In this document: piece by piece, positions 45,103 to 56,618 of the stretch
Numbering within the stretch: the first letter of the stretch is position 1
Layout: each line of letters starts with the position of its first letter
Origin: Lasioglossum baleicum
Lineage: Eukaryota; Arthropoda; Insecta; Hymenoptera; Halictidae
Assembly: GCF_051020765.1 (NCBI RefSeq)
Contig: NC_134934.1
Location: 15,266,001 to 15,330,000 of the forward strand
Reading direction: 5' to 3'
DNA: 64,000 nt
The notes under the pieces: generated by a model
Databases searched by the model: none
Told to the model about the DNA's origin: nothing
The model's input: only the letters and a program-made list of their open reading frames with translations
Position numbers and translations under genes: made by a program

Positions 45103-46310
45103 TAGACTGCGGATCTTTATGCATTTATGGTATCTGAACATTTTCAAAAAATGCTAGAATACAAAATTCTAAAAGTCTACAATAAATACTAAGGATATTA
45201 TTAAAAATGACAGATTGAAGGAAAATATTATAGAAGATTGAATAAAAATAAAAAATTTAACAGAAATCAAGAATCATTAAGGGAGGCCGCTGACCAGTTC
45301 ATGATTCCAAAAAGCACACTGCATTCTAGAATGAAAAATTTAAGTTCGGTGGATGCTAAGTACCACCAACTGTACTGTCGAAGACAGAAGAAAGATCTTG
45401 AAAAAACGGAGCAAGAAACAAAATTATAGAAGAAGAACATTTGTCAAACAAGCAGGAAAAAGAGAGAAACAAAATTTGAAAAGAACAAGAAATCAATAAT
45501 AATTTACACGAAAGAAAAAAGATAATTAGACAACAAATTAAAGATATAAAGTTACAAATCAATGATAAATCTAAAAAAATAAGGTCTGAAGCAACTAATG
45601 ATAATAAAGATGAAATTATAGAAGAGAAAGAAAAATTATGCACTCAATTAGAGAATTTGGAGGAAGAAGTATTCTCCCTTGAAATGCTTGCTTTGCAACA
45701 GAAAATGTGAATGAAACAGGGCAGAATTTAATATACAATAATAATATTTTCATATGTACATCATTAAAGATTTAATAAAGGCCGATATTATAGATCAGGC
45801 ATGGGCAAATTTTTGCTCGATCAGAGGCATTCTCAAGGAATACCCCCACTTCTCCCGGCCGCGCGTCTCGCTCCCCGTGGTGGCCACAGTGCTTGGAGCA
45901 CTATAGTGCCTGTTACAAATTATATGTAAATTCAATTTGTCCCGGTACAGACTTTACTTCTGTCCAGGTACAAGCTTAGATTGGATATAATAGGTCCAAG
46001 TATAAGTTAGAATTATTCTGGTTAATACAAGTAAAATATTAATCTAAACAATGATTTCGGGATTTTAAATTATCTGACAAAATCTGAATATTATGTTAAA
46101 ACTTTTAAAAAATTATTTTTGTTTATCTAAACTGATAAAATTAAAGGTAACAAAAAATGCTGTCCAGGCATAGGACATTTCATCTTACCATTTTTACTCA
46201 TTTCAGATCTGCACACAACGGCTACAACTCTGAAAATAAGACTTTACTTGATTCCACTTTCTTACAATTTGTCTACAAAAATTGAAAATTGCATAAACCA
46301 ATTGCAAAGC
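45103..46310. mobile_element. Expanded TAGACTG-family type A element carrying ~1 kb of extra DNA
   Basis: The first end TAGACTGCGGATCTTTATGC is followed by the reversed right half of type A (ACATTTTCAAAAAATGCTAG, ATACAAAATTCT) up to ~45190. From ~46190 to 46300 comes the reversed left half (ACGGCTACAACTCTGAAAAT, AAGACTTTACTTGATTCCAC, TTTGTCTACAAAAATTG, GCATAAACC). The two halves, joined, would make a normal element. Between them lie ~1 kb with a broken frame, an AATAAAG signal at 45773, and a CAGGCATGGGCAAATTTTTG stretch (45798) of hAT-end type. Either the long form is closer to a parental element, or an unrelated insertion split a short copy. Confidence 0.7.
45200..45710 (+). pseudogene. Broken frame with pipsqueak-type helix-turn-helix and coiled coil
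   Basis: The first readable part (KNDRLKENIIED in one frame, then KKFNRNQESLREAADQF and MIPKSTLHSRMKN in the next) resembles the psq/CENP-B-like helix-turn-helix: an xSLRxAAxxFxIPKSTLxxR core. This fold occurs in transposon-derived DNA-binding proteins and in psq transcription factors. After another frame change the sequence encodes a highly charged coiled coil (HERKKIIRQQIKDIKLQIND, EEKEKLCTQLENLEEEVFSL) ending at a TGA at 45708, with one internal TGA at ~45475. At least two frameshifts and one stop make it non-functional. The match is by eye; the exact family is uncertain. Confidence 0.6.
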
Positions 46311-46899
46311 CGAATCCTTATACTTAAACATAGTTATAAGAACATTACGGGGAGATCAGTTCGCAGTTGTTGCAGCCATAATTACAAGGTGTGGTAAATA
46401 TTGACGATCGTAGTGATCAAAGACAAATGACAAATCATTGTGGAGGATGCGGGTTCTGGATCGTTGCCGGCAATGCGATGAAGTAATTTTACTGTGGAAC
46501 GGCGGTCGGTTGAATTATGTAAACGAAAAAATTCTCGGATACGAACGCGCGACGTTTTTCACGGAATAAATAAGATTCGCTGCGATACGGTGACTCTATT
46601 ATTAAGATTGCTATCTTCCGCGCGGGAAATTATGCGAATCAATCATACACGGCTGAGATAACCGTCAGCAAGAGCCCGCCAATTCTAATCGGAACCGGGA
46701 AATGAGATAATTCATAGACTTTCTTGACAGATTTTCGTGTTGCAAGTTTTCGCGAAATCCACTGTTGACGCACGAAACAGATAAATGGTTAGCGGAATTC
46801 CTCCGCGTTCGTGCGAAACGTTGCCGAGAAATCTTAAGAAACCTTTGCATTATGTCTACAACTTTTTCCGTTCATCGGTAACGCTGATTTGCTGTGGGA
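46311..46899. other. Unassigned sequence
   Basis: No gene or repeat recognised; GC rises towards the island that follows. Confidence 0.4.
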
Positions 46900-48800
46900 A
46901 TTCGAAGGATACTCCCAACGTCGTGTTCGAACTTCCATCGCAGCGGGATGAGATCTTTCGCCGCGATTCAATTGGCGGATGCCAATGATCATGAGCGACC
47001 ATTTTCCTCGGCCGAGGCTGGAATGCTTTTTGCGCGAACGCTTCGCCTCGCCTCGCCTCGCGTTGCCTCGCCATTGCGAGATATACTCCGATCCGGAAAA
47101 ATGATCACGCTTATTGCTTAGTAATCTGAGCCAACCTTGGCGATACCGAGAACCAATCGCTGTGCGTGCATTTGTATCACGTTTGCCCACCACTTACCAG
47201 CCGCTTATTGCCGAGCAATGGCTCACAAAATGGTGCTGCCTGCCGCGCAAATACATTCCCCGAAACCACTCCATTTGTAAATGAACGGTTTTTCAATACG
47301 CGCCGCAAATCTTTTCCAAACGCGAAAGAAACTAAATGATCGTCCTCGGAAAGTCTGACAGAGTGAAAATAATTTAACCCATTGCTCATGTTCATATTTT
47401 TATTTCGAACATTCGTAAAGCAACGGGTCATATAAAAAGTATCTGACAAATACAAAACTATGATAGACAAACAGGACCAACCGAAAGGATTTTGTTGGAA
47501 TTTTCCAGAATTGAGACTTCCAATAATAAAACCGACCTACTGCAACGTCTCCCTGTAAAAGAAACCATAAAACTTGATGGCGGATCGCGGATTTCGGTGG
47601 CATAAAAGAGCGTCGCCGAATCGCGAAAACGCGGGCGGAAGCGTATCGCTGATGCAGTCCTGAGGAACGCGGTGCAACAAGAAAAGGATACCGGTTAGGC
47701 CCGCGGAGGAGTCGGCTGAGCGAGTGCAGCAGTGATCGAGAAGTTGACTGCGCGGGCGGTGGTGGTGTGCATCGCAGTCGAAGAAAGCGCGTGGTGGCCG
47801 GTGTCGGGGCAGGGGGAGTGCAAACGGTTGAAAAAGAGTAGAGGGAGCATGAAGGGGCCCGATCGAGCGCCAGGCCGCGAAGAGAAGAAGGAGGAGAAGA
47901 GGAGGAGGGAAAAGGGGGGTCGGCAGGGTGGTGTGTAAGAGGGGCCTGACACGCGATGCCTGCCTCGGGGAAGCAATCACGCGGCGGGCGGCGGGGGCGG
48001 GCCACGAGAGGGGTCCAGGGACCACGTTGCCTCTTCCTCTGGTCTCCCCCGTGCCTTTCCGTGCCCCCACCTCCTTCATTTGTGCACCCAAGTCCCCCTC
48101 CGGCGGCGTCGAGCCGCCTCGACGACTCAACCTGCCAGCCAGCGCCTCGAACCTCGGTCCCCGTATCCCTCCTCCTCCTCCACCTCCTTGGGGCCCGCTC
48201 TTCCTCCCCCACGAATCTCCTCCTCCTCCTCCCCTTCCCCACGAAGCGTACCAGCGAGCGCATGTGCTCCCCTTCCGTTTCACCGAGAGGGTCCCAAGAA
48301 AAAAAATAATCCCCCGCTCTGTGTGCACGCCGTAGCAACCCCAAGATGACTCTCTGCTCTGGCTCTTCTTCCTTCTCTTCTGCTCTCGTTGCCTCTGTCT
48401 CTCTCTTCTTCTTCTCCTTCTTCTCTTCTCCTTCTTCTCTTCTCCTTCTTCTCTTCTCCTCTTCTTTTCCTTCGTCTTCTTCGTCTTCTCTCCTCCGCCT
48501 GCCCTGCCCTTGTGGATTGCTCTTCAGGCTCGACGCGCACTGCTACGGGGCACTGTGATTACGCCGCATAGAGGTACGACCACCGCCGACAAAACGAAAC
48601 GCGATCGGAGCGCGAAACAGCCGGTAAGGCTCGTCCGTTCGCGTAATGAGTATCGCCTAGGTATTCTTTCCAGCGCGGCGCGCCCGGTTCAGCCCGTCGT
48701 CCGGACCGAGGATTTGTTGCGTAGGCTCCAGGGGATCGAGTGCATCCTGTCTTTCGATCGACGCCAGCCTGCACTTTCATTCCCTTCCTGCCGCTCGTTA
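46900..48800. other. Largest GC/CpG-rich island, with pyrimidine tract; candidate promoter region
   Basis: Includes a (CGCCT)n array at 47038-47075, a dense CpG stretch at 47590-48350 and an almost pure C/T tract at 48352-48500. Minus-strand frames of 314 and 263 codons (47400-48344, 47537-48328) are open together with three plus-strand frames over the same bases. Their peptides are Arg/Pro/Gly/Ser runs from composition, so they are not called as genes. Most likely non-coding; a first exon or promoter is possible. Confidence 0.45.
48352..48500. repeat. Polypyrimidine tract (CTT/CTC)
   Basis: About 150 bases with very few purines (TCTTCTTCTCCTTCTTCTCT type). Mirror-symmetric stretches make triplex (H-DNA) structure possible in principle. 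Confidence 0.85.
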
Positions 48801-49034
48801 ACGGCCCCGGCCGTACTCGAACCCCCAGCGATCCCTCGAAATGCTCGCGAGATCGCCGAGATACAGGGAATTCACTTTAACACACCCGATCCCCGCTGGA
48901 GTAACCAAATGTCCTACGCTTCTTCGACTGCCGCGTCGGGGATGTTCGTACACGAACTTTTTCTTTCGTGAACACCGAGGATCCACGACCACCTGAGAAT
49001 TTCAGACATCCTTTCTGTCGTAATGTTGTTTCGA
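48801..49034. other. Unassigned sequence
   Basis: Transition from the GC island to AT-rich DNA; no recognisable gene. Confidence 0.4.
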
Positions 49035-49136
49035 ATGTAACAAAGTCGTCAAGGGATGAAATCAATTTTTATGCTCTTCCTGCTTCCCCACAAGCAATGC
49101 AAAACATTTTTATTTTGCATGAAGTTCCGCAGTCTA
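49035..49136. mobile_element. TAGACTG-family element, type B right part
   Basis: GCAATGCAAAACATTTTTAT then TTTGCATGAAGTTCCGCAGTC TA at the end, followed by GTCATTAC, a good match to the target preference. The left part is lost or very diverged. Confidence 0.7.
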
Positions 49137-49981
49137 GTCATTACCAACTGAAAGTAACAATGTGTCAACATCGAGCAAATTTTTGCCGTCTTCTTCTTTC
49201 TTACTGAATAGAAAAGTTTGGTGGATTTGTTGAAGACGGAAGGAAATTCTTATGTGGTTTTGTCTCATGATCGACGTTTTACGACCGTGTCGATTTCAGA
49301 CATCATGGGCTAAGATTAGAAAAATTTGACGCGGTCTAGTCGTTAATACAAGTCCCAATTCTATTGTTCCATAGCCGCCGACAGCCAGGTGTTCGTGGCT
49401 CCCTGGGCAACACTGGCCCCTTATCTTCCGCGGTCGATTGAAATATTCCTGGGGAAGTAATGAATAGCGCAATCGGTTATCGGCGGGCTTTCGTTACGCG
49501 TCTTGACTACGAGATACAGGCGAAACAGGATTCAGTCGGCACGCACAATCGTAGTAGCGGTTGTAATGAGCATCGGCAGCCCTGCGGGAGCGCGTGATTC
49601 GTAGCCGGACTCTTATCATCCCGCTCGAGTTCCTGCAATCGATTAAAACATTCGATTTGGTCGGAATATTTATCGTCGCGTTATTAAGCTATTTCACCGA
49701 GTGTTGTGCCCGACGGGGGTAGAGGGAGGTTTCTTCCTGGCGATAAATCAGTAGCAACATAATTACAGAAGTAGAACCTTGGCGATGATAAAACGAGGGG
49801 CTACGGGAACACGAAGAGCTCGATGCAACTGGCTCTAAGAACGCGATCGAGTCTATTCGAGCGCACCGTTCGCTGCAGTTCTGCACCGAGTCCGGCTTTG
49901 CTCGACATCTTGTTTCAGAGTGATCGAATTACTTGAACCACTTCTACAGACTCTACGTCCAAGTGTTGATGTTTGGAAACA
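49137..49981. other. Unassigned sequence
   Basis: Moderate GC; open frames on both strands are short and without product. Confidence 0.4.
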
Positions 49982-49989
49982 GTTGTGAA

Positions 49990-50190
49990 TAGTACTGCGG
50001 ATTCTATGCATTTATGACGAAAATGGGTAAGCACAATTTAAAGCAGTGGACATATTAAACAGATTTAAAGACAACAGAGTGTATTGGTTTCAGCTTAACC
50101 AGATAGTTAAAAGATGAAAGAAATTCTTATTTTGCTCTGTCTTACAATCAATGCAAACATTTTTTATTTTGCATAGAGATCCGCAGTCTA
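49990..50190. mobile_element. Complete TAGACTG-family element, type B, with target duplication
   Basis: 201 bp. The left end TAGTACTGCGGATTCTATGC carries a one-base insertion; the right end GCATAGAGATCCGCAGTCTA is clean. The flanking octamers GTTGTGAA (49982-49989) and GTTATGAA (50191-50198) agree at 7 of 8. The interior (ACGAAAATGGGTAAGCACAA, AAGCAGTGGACATATTAAAC, CAATGCAAACATTTTTTATT) defines type B. Confidence 0.92.
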
Positions 50191-50251
50191 GTTATGAAGG
50201 ATCAATACTCTAAACTCTAGCAAGAGGATGTTAGAACTAGCATCGCTGTTT

Positions 50252-50306
50252 CACGTGTATGTAGATACACGTGTACACGTGTATTTCTGTTTCACGGGTA
50301 CACGTG
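50252..50306. promoter_or_regulatory. Cluster of four CACGTG palindromes
   Basis: CACGTG occurs at 50252-50257, 50268-50273, 50276-50281 and 50301-50306, four copies in 55 bp, two of them in TACACGTGTA context. CACGTG is the E-box bound by bHLH factors such as Myc/Max and Clock/Cycle. Binding is inferred; the cluster could also reflect slippage of a GTGTACAC motif. Confidence 0.55.
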
Positions 50307-50899
50307 GCACGTTCAACACCAGCGACTGATGCATTTGTTTCTCGTTTGAGAGAGTCGAAAAGACTTCGATGGGAAAACATCAGGTTTTCTCAATATTATA
50401 GGTCCTTTAATAACAAAAAATCGTCTGCATCCTTTGAATACGTGTCCGGCTGAATACGTATCCGTTCTGGCAATCAAAAAACGAAATTCACAGTTCGGAA
50501 TTGGTTTTCTGAATCACTTCTAAGAATCCGCGTAAGTCGCGGACTCATCGCAATCGTAAATGAAAAATATTACAACGTAAATCCAGCGTTAACTCCTGAA
50601 TGATTCAAATACAACGACCGAACTTGCAGAAGTTGCAAATACAGTGAACTAATGGCGTCGCTTCCACGTGTCCGGCTCTGTCGTTGATAGATTGAAAGTT
50701 TCCACGCGACAAGTCGATTAGAAACCGGGGGACAAAACGTGTACGAGTATGGCGAGGAGAATGATCGTCGGCGAAGCTCGATCGCGTTTCAAGGAAGCCG
50801 ACACGCGAGCATGGTGTACACGGGGTTACAACGAGATTGTCGTTGCGGGCCGATTGTCGGCAGAAAGTTTCGTAGGTTGGGACGAGGGAGGAGCAAGAA

Positions 50900-50934
<35 letters not shown>

Positions 50935-51967
50935 AGTAGGAGGATGAGCAGAAAGCTGGTCTGAGGAGGTGAATCAAGGCTGCAGTGGTAGGGAAAAGGA
51001 TGAAGAAGAGGGCATCTGCAGCTCCGGGGCTAACTATGTAAATGAGAACGGAGAACGGATCGTCTCGGTTCAATAGACCTTCGACCCTTGGGTCCGGATA
51101 ATTTGTTTATGAGCAACGCACGCGGCTATCCTGCCGTATCCGCCGCGGGGTAAGAAGCTGCACGGTCCATCTCGCTGCAGATTCTATACGGGGCCTCCTT
51201 CATCCAGGCGGTCGCGCGACCAGGACGGGAGAGATCTGCTATACGATTTACATACGATTACCGGGCAAAGTGAAGGCACGCACACCCACGCCACGCAAAC
51301 GAAAAGAAGGGAGCCGGGAGGATCGTACCGGCAGTCCAAAGGGAGGGTAGAGAGACTTCGGGCCCCGGGGTGGGAGAAGAGACGCTACACTGGAACGAGG
51401 ACAGACACACCGCCGAAGAGGGGTGGGGATGAAGAGAGCGAACACGGGAGAACGAACGAACGAACCAGAGAGGACCGATAAAGACGATCTCTCTGGTGGA
51501 GAAAAAGGAGGACGAGGAGGACCGAAGAGAAGAGGAAGACAACGTTGAAGAAGCACGAAGAACAGGGCCCGCGCACGGCCAGGATCGCGGAGGAGAGCTG
51601 TTCTGGATTTGAGTCCCGGGGCTGTCGGGATGTCGATGAGCGGCAGTCGGCGTGGGCCGCTCAGTAGGACGCCAGCAACCTGAAGAAGCCCGCACCCTAC
51701 GGGCGAACTCACTCGGAAACAATGCCTACATCCTGCGGGACACTGCGCGCCTCCCTCCGACGTCTACTTTTACTTCCGTTGCGGACGCCGCAACACAAGT
51801 CGCCTCGAGGACAAGGTCGAAGGTGACCACCGTTCTAACGATTTCGTTTCGACGCTTCTTATTTTGCTAAGGGGACCACGTTCAATCAGACACACCCCGC
51901 TCCGGGGACGATCAGATCGACAGGGTTAATGCGGAATTTTTTAGTGGTTTTTATGCTCGATTTAATC
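50307..51967. other. GA-rich island and flanks; no identified gene
   Basis: Purine-rich from 50880 to ~51600, with (GA)n at 50897-50934 and AGGACGAGGAGGACC-type runs at 51500-51550. Minus-strand frames of 154 codons in two registers (51248-51712, 51258-51722) are compositional. No domain seen. Confidence 0.4.
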
Positions 51968-52418
51968 GCAGACGTTCGAGGAATGTATTCAACGAACTCC
52001 GAACATCCAACCTGCTTCAAGAACGATCAACGGATTGTTCTTGAAACATTTTTTCGAGTAGATGTATCCGTGATTTACGATTGTAGGAACGCATTTTGGG
52101 TAATGCTTGTTTCAATCGTTGTAGGCATTCGAGGACTGGAAGATTGTATTCAACAAGACACCCCGAACATCCAATCAAATCCAGGAAAGATCGAAAGATT
52201 GTTCTTCGGGAATTCTTTTCCAAGTAGATTGATCCGTGATTTATGATTGTAGGAACGCATTTTGGATAATGCTTGTTTTAATCATTGTAGGCATTCGAGG
52301 ACTGATGGATTGTATTCAGACATCCAGAACATCCCACCAGCTCGAAGAAATATCTAGAGATTGTTCTTCAGGAATTTTGTTCAAGTAGATAATAATGCTT
52401 GTTTCACTCATTGCAAAG
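51968..52418. repeat. ~166-bp tandem array, about 2.8 units
   Basis: GCATTCGAGGACTG starts units at 52125 and 52291 (period 166), and the related GCAGACGTTCGAGG starts the first at 51968. Each unit contains GATTGTATTCA, CCGAACATCCAA or a variant, GATTGTTCTT, AAGTAGAT, ATCCGTGATTTA and GGAACGCATTTTGG. Unit 3 has lost the ATCCGTGATTTA-to-CATTTTGG part. Confidence 0.9.
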
Positions 52419-54300
52419 AACGAAAACTAACTTCATCGCGTGGCGTTCTACAGAAGATTGTTTGACTCCGCGCGTAATTAATAAAGCTGATCTGTCGTGA
52501 CATTCCGTCGGACGTTCAATGGACAGAATTAACGTCGAACTTGGGAAAAATATCATTTTTCTATTATTATTACACGCGAGCGACGAGCAAGTTTGCATAT
52601 AGCGCATTTTCCCTCCTCTGATATTGCAGAAAATCTGCCGGATATGCGTTCATACATATGCATACAGGCATATACATTCCCATTAGAACACTCTCGTCTC
52701 ATCACTATTCATTCGGATGCGTATTCGGCTGTTCCTGTATAAAAGCTGCATACTGTATTTTCAACTTCATCGAAATATTATCCACCGCCAATGTTGGTAA
52801 ACATGCTCGACTTGCAACGTAGAAGATTTAACATAACATTCAATTGTTGTATGTTACAAGCATGTAATATGTAAATGTTGTATAAACAAATTATCCCATT
52901 GGGATCCCCTAAATCCAGTTTCTCATTTTCTACGAGAGGAGCGAATGAAAATTATTTATTATGCACTCATGCATCATTCATTTTGCATAGTTAGAACAAA
53001 TTTGAAGCTGATAGAGACAAATGTAACTTGAGAACGAGATTATCGTTTTATAAAGGGATTTTAAGCGAGTATCGGGAGAGTTTCCTGATTTCTAATGAAA
53101 TCGTGAGAAATTAGCGGATCCTTCAAGTTTATTCCAGTTTCGCTGAGACGAGAGACGCCAGAGTTCTTAGAATACTCGAACGACTGCATACTTTCACTCG
53201 ACAGTTCACAAAAGTTCAAATGTCAGGAACAGAATGGTAACATTTAAACTGTATTGCTCAGATCATTACTTCCCGTGCTTTCTTGCTCAATTACGATACG
53301 ACGTGTTACGAACGCTTTATCTGTTCGCAAATAACCAATGAATTAATGCGCAACAACGCTCGGCTTCCCTGTTCGTAACACATTCCTAACTAAAATGAAC
53401 CTGCCAAGACTGGACTCTTTAAGACCACTACAGTGAACGTTTAAGAGAATCTAAGATAGCCTATCCTGAATTCCAATAAAAATTGTATTAGTTTGAAATG
53501 AATTTATCATTTATTTACATTGTTAATATAGCTGATAATTTCGTTACAATTTTCAAGTAAATCTCGGATTTCCTGTCTGAAGCAGATGTTTTTCATATAA
53601 TTATTTCCCCCATATTTTCCATCCTTTCCGAGGCTGTAACATTGTAAATGTTTATCAGCCAAATAATGTTCGAGCCACCACAACAGATAAAAATCCGACT
53701 GACGGATAAACTGGATGAGGGGGAACCTCCACGCTGAAGAAACAAATGCTGGCCGAATTATTTCAGCAAGCTCTTCAATTCATATGCGAGAAAAATACAG
53801 TGTTTATCGAGGACGACAGGAAAACATGAAAAATTAATACGGTTTTACACTAGATTCAATAGGAAGCTATCCGACACATTCTTCCAAGCATTTTCGAATT
53901 GCTTCAAATTTTTTAATGCAATCACCGCGTCAATTCAAATACCATTGATGCTAAATAAAAAAGAAAGCGATGAGATATAAAAGTAGAAAATTTTTCCAGC
54001 AACGTGATCGTGTCCCGGGATCTAGCACCACCATTTACAAGACATCTCGTTCCTCGTATTCCCCTGGCGAGACACACGGTTAGCAGGAACAGTTGCGATC
54101 TCCCTTGGATTCTGCGGAAGGGCGAGTACCTCGTGGTTGTGCGAAGGGAGGTAGGGACGCCGTACGCGGCGTAGGTTCTTCAGACGCCATGTAGCCGGGT
54201 CCGCCATCTTGTAATTAGGGGATCAAGAAGGCATCGCTTTAATGAGCTGCAAGGCTCGTACACGGCGAGGCACCGAGCGATAAAACGGGGAAAAAGGCTG
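52419..54300. other. Unassigned AT-rich sequence
   Basis: No gene, RNA or mobile element recognised. CCGCCATCTTG at 54201-54211 contains the GCCAT core bound by YY1/Pho-type proteins, just upstream of the next GC-rich island. Confidence 0.4.
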
Positions 54301-55300
54301 GGTAGAAAGGCGGGCACGACGGAACGAGAATGAACAAGAGGGAAAAGAGGAGCGCGGGAGGGGTTGTCGGGGGCCGATGGTTAACAGCGAAACTTGTAAT
54401 ATAAAGGCGCATAGTCAACCGGCGCGGCGGCGGTTACGGGGGCAAAGGGAGCAAAAAGGGTCGCTGCAGGAAAATATTTCATACGAGGCGTCGGAGACAA
54501 GGGCAATGCGAAGGGGGGCAGCGGAGGGAGAGGGAGAGAAAGAGAGGGAAGAGGAAAGACAAGACGAGCAGTCGGAGGGCAGAAGGAGCGACGTTGAACG
54601 TTCCGAGGCGTAGAAGTGGAGAACTGGATGGAGAGGGTAACGGGAGGTCTATAAAACAGAGTAAAAAGGAAAACAGTAGTTGTAGTAGTAGTAGACGCGG
54701 CGTAAGAAGATTACCGAGAAGAAGAAGAAGAGGAAGAGAAGGGAGGAAACAGAGGAATCGGAGAGGTGCGGATAAAGGCGAGGATGATGTAGCAACGAGT
54801 GGAGCACGCGAAAAGGATGTGGGAGATCGAGCGAGGGGGAGGAGAGGAAAAAACGAGAGAACACTCGGAGAGCTGGAAGCGAGATAAAGGTAGACGGAGC
54901 CGGCAAAGCAGCCGGGGGTTGGGGGATTCAATTGCAATAAAAGCACCGTGCCCGTAATCTTAGACGGCGAAGGCGTAGGAGAAGGAGAAAGAGGTCTGGT
55001 AGGTCGAGCCACTGCACGAGTTACGTATGAGGAATCCGCCACGGGCGTGGCCACATCAACGAGTGCGCGAGGCTAAAGCTTCTTCGCGCGATTTTTTCGC
55101 TGAGGAAGCCTGATGTGCGCGTGTGCTGGTGCTGGTGACCTGGCTCCGCTGATGTTGCTGTTCCCGGTACACGCAGGGACACGTCGCGTCCTGGCCTGCT
55201 AACGTTCCATACGTGTAATCAAAGGTCCAACTGCCGGTTTTTAATACCTTCCAGCAGCCTGATGTATTCACGATCCGCGTAATCCCCGACTCTGACGGCC
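54300..55300. other. Purine-rich GC island
   Basis: G/A-rich on the + strand from 54330 to 54900 (GAGGGAGAGGGAGAGAAAGA, AGAAGAAGAAGAAGAGGAAG at 54719-54738). The long minus-strand frame 54479-55054 is Leu/Ser/Pro low complexity and is not called. Between 55060 and 55270 a minus frame reads CWKVLKTGSWTFDYTYGT, without a recognisable family. Confidence 0.35.
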
Positions 55301-56616
55301 TCTATCGAATCGATTTCGCCTCGAGTTACCGCGTCCCCCTGCGGATTCCTTGGCATTCGGAATCGCCCACCAAGCCAGTTCCGGCGACTTTCTATGCTTT
55401 ACGGAGCCGTCTAATGTCGCCTGGTGTGACATAAGACTATAATTCCTGATTTAGTTGCAGCCTTGTAAATGAGAATAAGCAAACCTGAAGTCATTTTATG
55501 GATCGAAGCTTTTAACGAAATGGTTTTAGAAACATCGGATCATTTTATTCAAGGACTGAATCTACCATAAAGTTGGCGATTCATGCTTTCTCTTTGTAAT
55601 GGCATCAGAAAATTTTGTGTACGAATTGTATTAAGCCACAAGAATAGGGTATCTTATATTATTGTAAAGATGACAGTACTCCTTTCATTCAAATCTTAAC
55701 ATTTCTTTTGACCTAGACGAATATTTCTACTGCACAAAAGTTATTTCAATTTTATTTTGGAGATACACGCGATTATTCAAGATTTGTAAATTTAGAGCTC
55801 AAACACATTTTGTATCCACTTATCATATTTTTGTTGCTTACACAATTGCCATCTGAGACTAAATATTTGTCGCTGTCTTAACGAACAAATTTACTGAAGT
55901 TTCTTATATTTATTATCGACATCCAACTATCCTAGAAGATGACCAAAACGTCGGTGAACGCAGAGGACAAGGTGCGGAGCAGATGGACAAGATATCCCGA
56001 TAAAATTTCCGGATTCGCCAAGTGCCTCGTCAAGAAAGAAGTTTGCCAAGCCACGGCGCGAAGGTTCAACTTATGCTCGCATCGTTCAAGTTCGAACAAA
56101 GCGCAGCTTGCGCCGGCTAACAGATATATCCTATCGCAATCGTTCCCGCTATAAAATACAGCCGTTCGGAACGTGTTCGCCAATCAGTCGGCGCCGCGGA
56201 TAAGAGCGCGACCGTTCGGCGTACGAGGGCCGAGTAAAATATAACCAATAAACGACAAGGGGTAAGTGTGCAAGTTGCACGCGCACCTTTCGACGAGACG
56301 CACGTGGGAGCACAGCAACTTTTGCCTCGACTTCGGAACGTTCATCCTCTCTTTTTATTTCCTTTCTTGGCGTGCTGACAACGTTGTTAAAATACTGGCA
56401 GATCTGTTTCGGATAGCACGACGCGGAGGAGGACATTGTGAACCGGCTAATACGCATAATTGCGTCACTGCGAGAGCTCATTATTTTTTCAGCCCGAGTG
56501 TCACGGAAACGGCTATCGGCCGAGCGGATCGGCGAACGGCAGCCTCGAGGGATGAAATTCATTTGCTGGTTCTCCTGTTTTGTATTTCGCCTATGTTGCA
56601 CGATGAATACTATACA
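55301..56616. other. Unassigned sequence
   Basis: AT-rich at 55430-55920, then moderate GC. Frames at 56149-56736 (-) and 56266-56661 (+) overlap each other and end inside the element at 56619; neither is supported. Confidence 0.4.
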
Positions 56617-56618
56617 TA

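Noticed and set aside
47400..48344. 314-codon minus-strand open frame, the longest in the window
   Set aside because: It lies in a GC-rich island where several frames on both strands are open together. The peptide is Arg/Gly/Pro/Ser low complexity and has no domain.
54479..55054. 191-codon minus-strand open frame
   Set aside because: It is the complement of a GA/AGA-rich tract, giving a Leu/Ser/Pro repeat peptide. Compositional.
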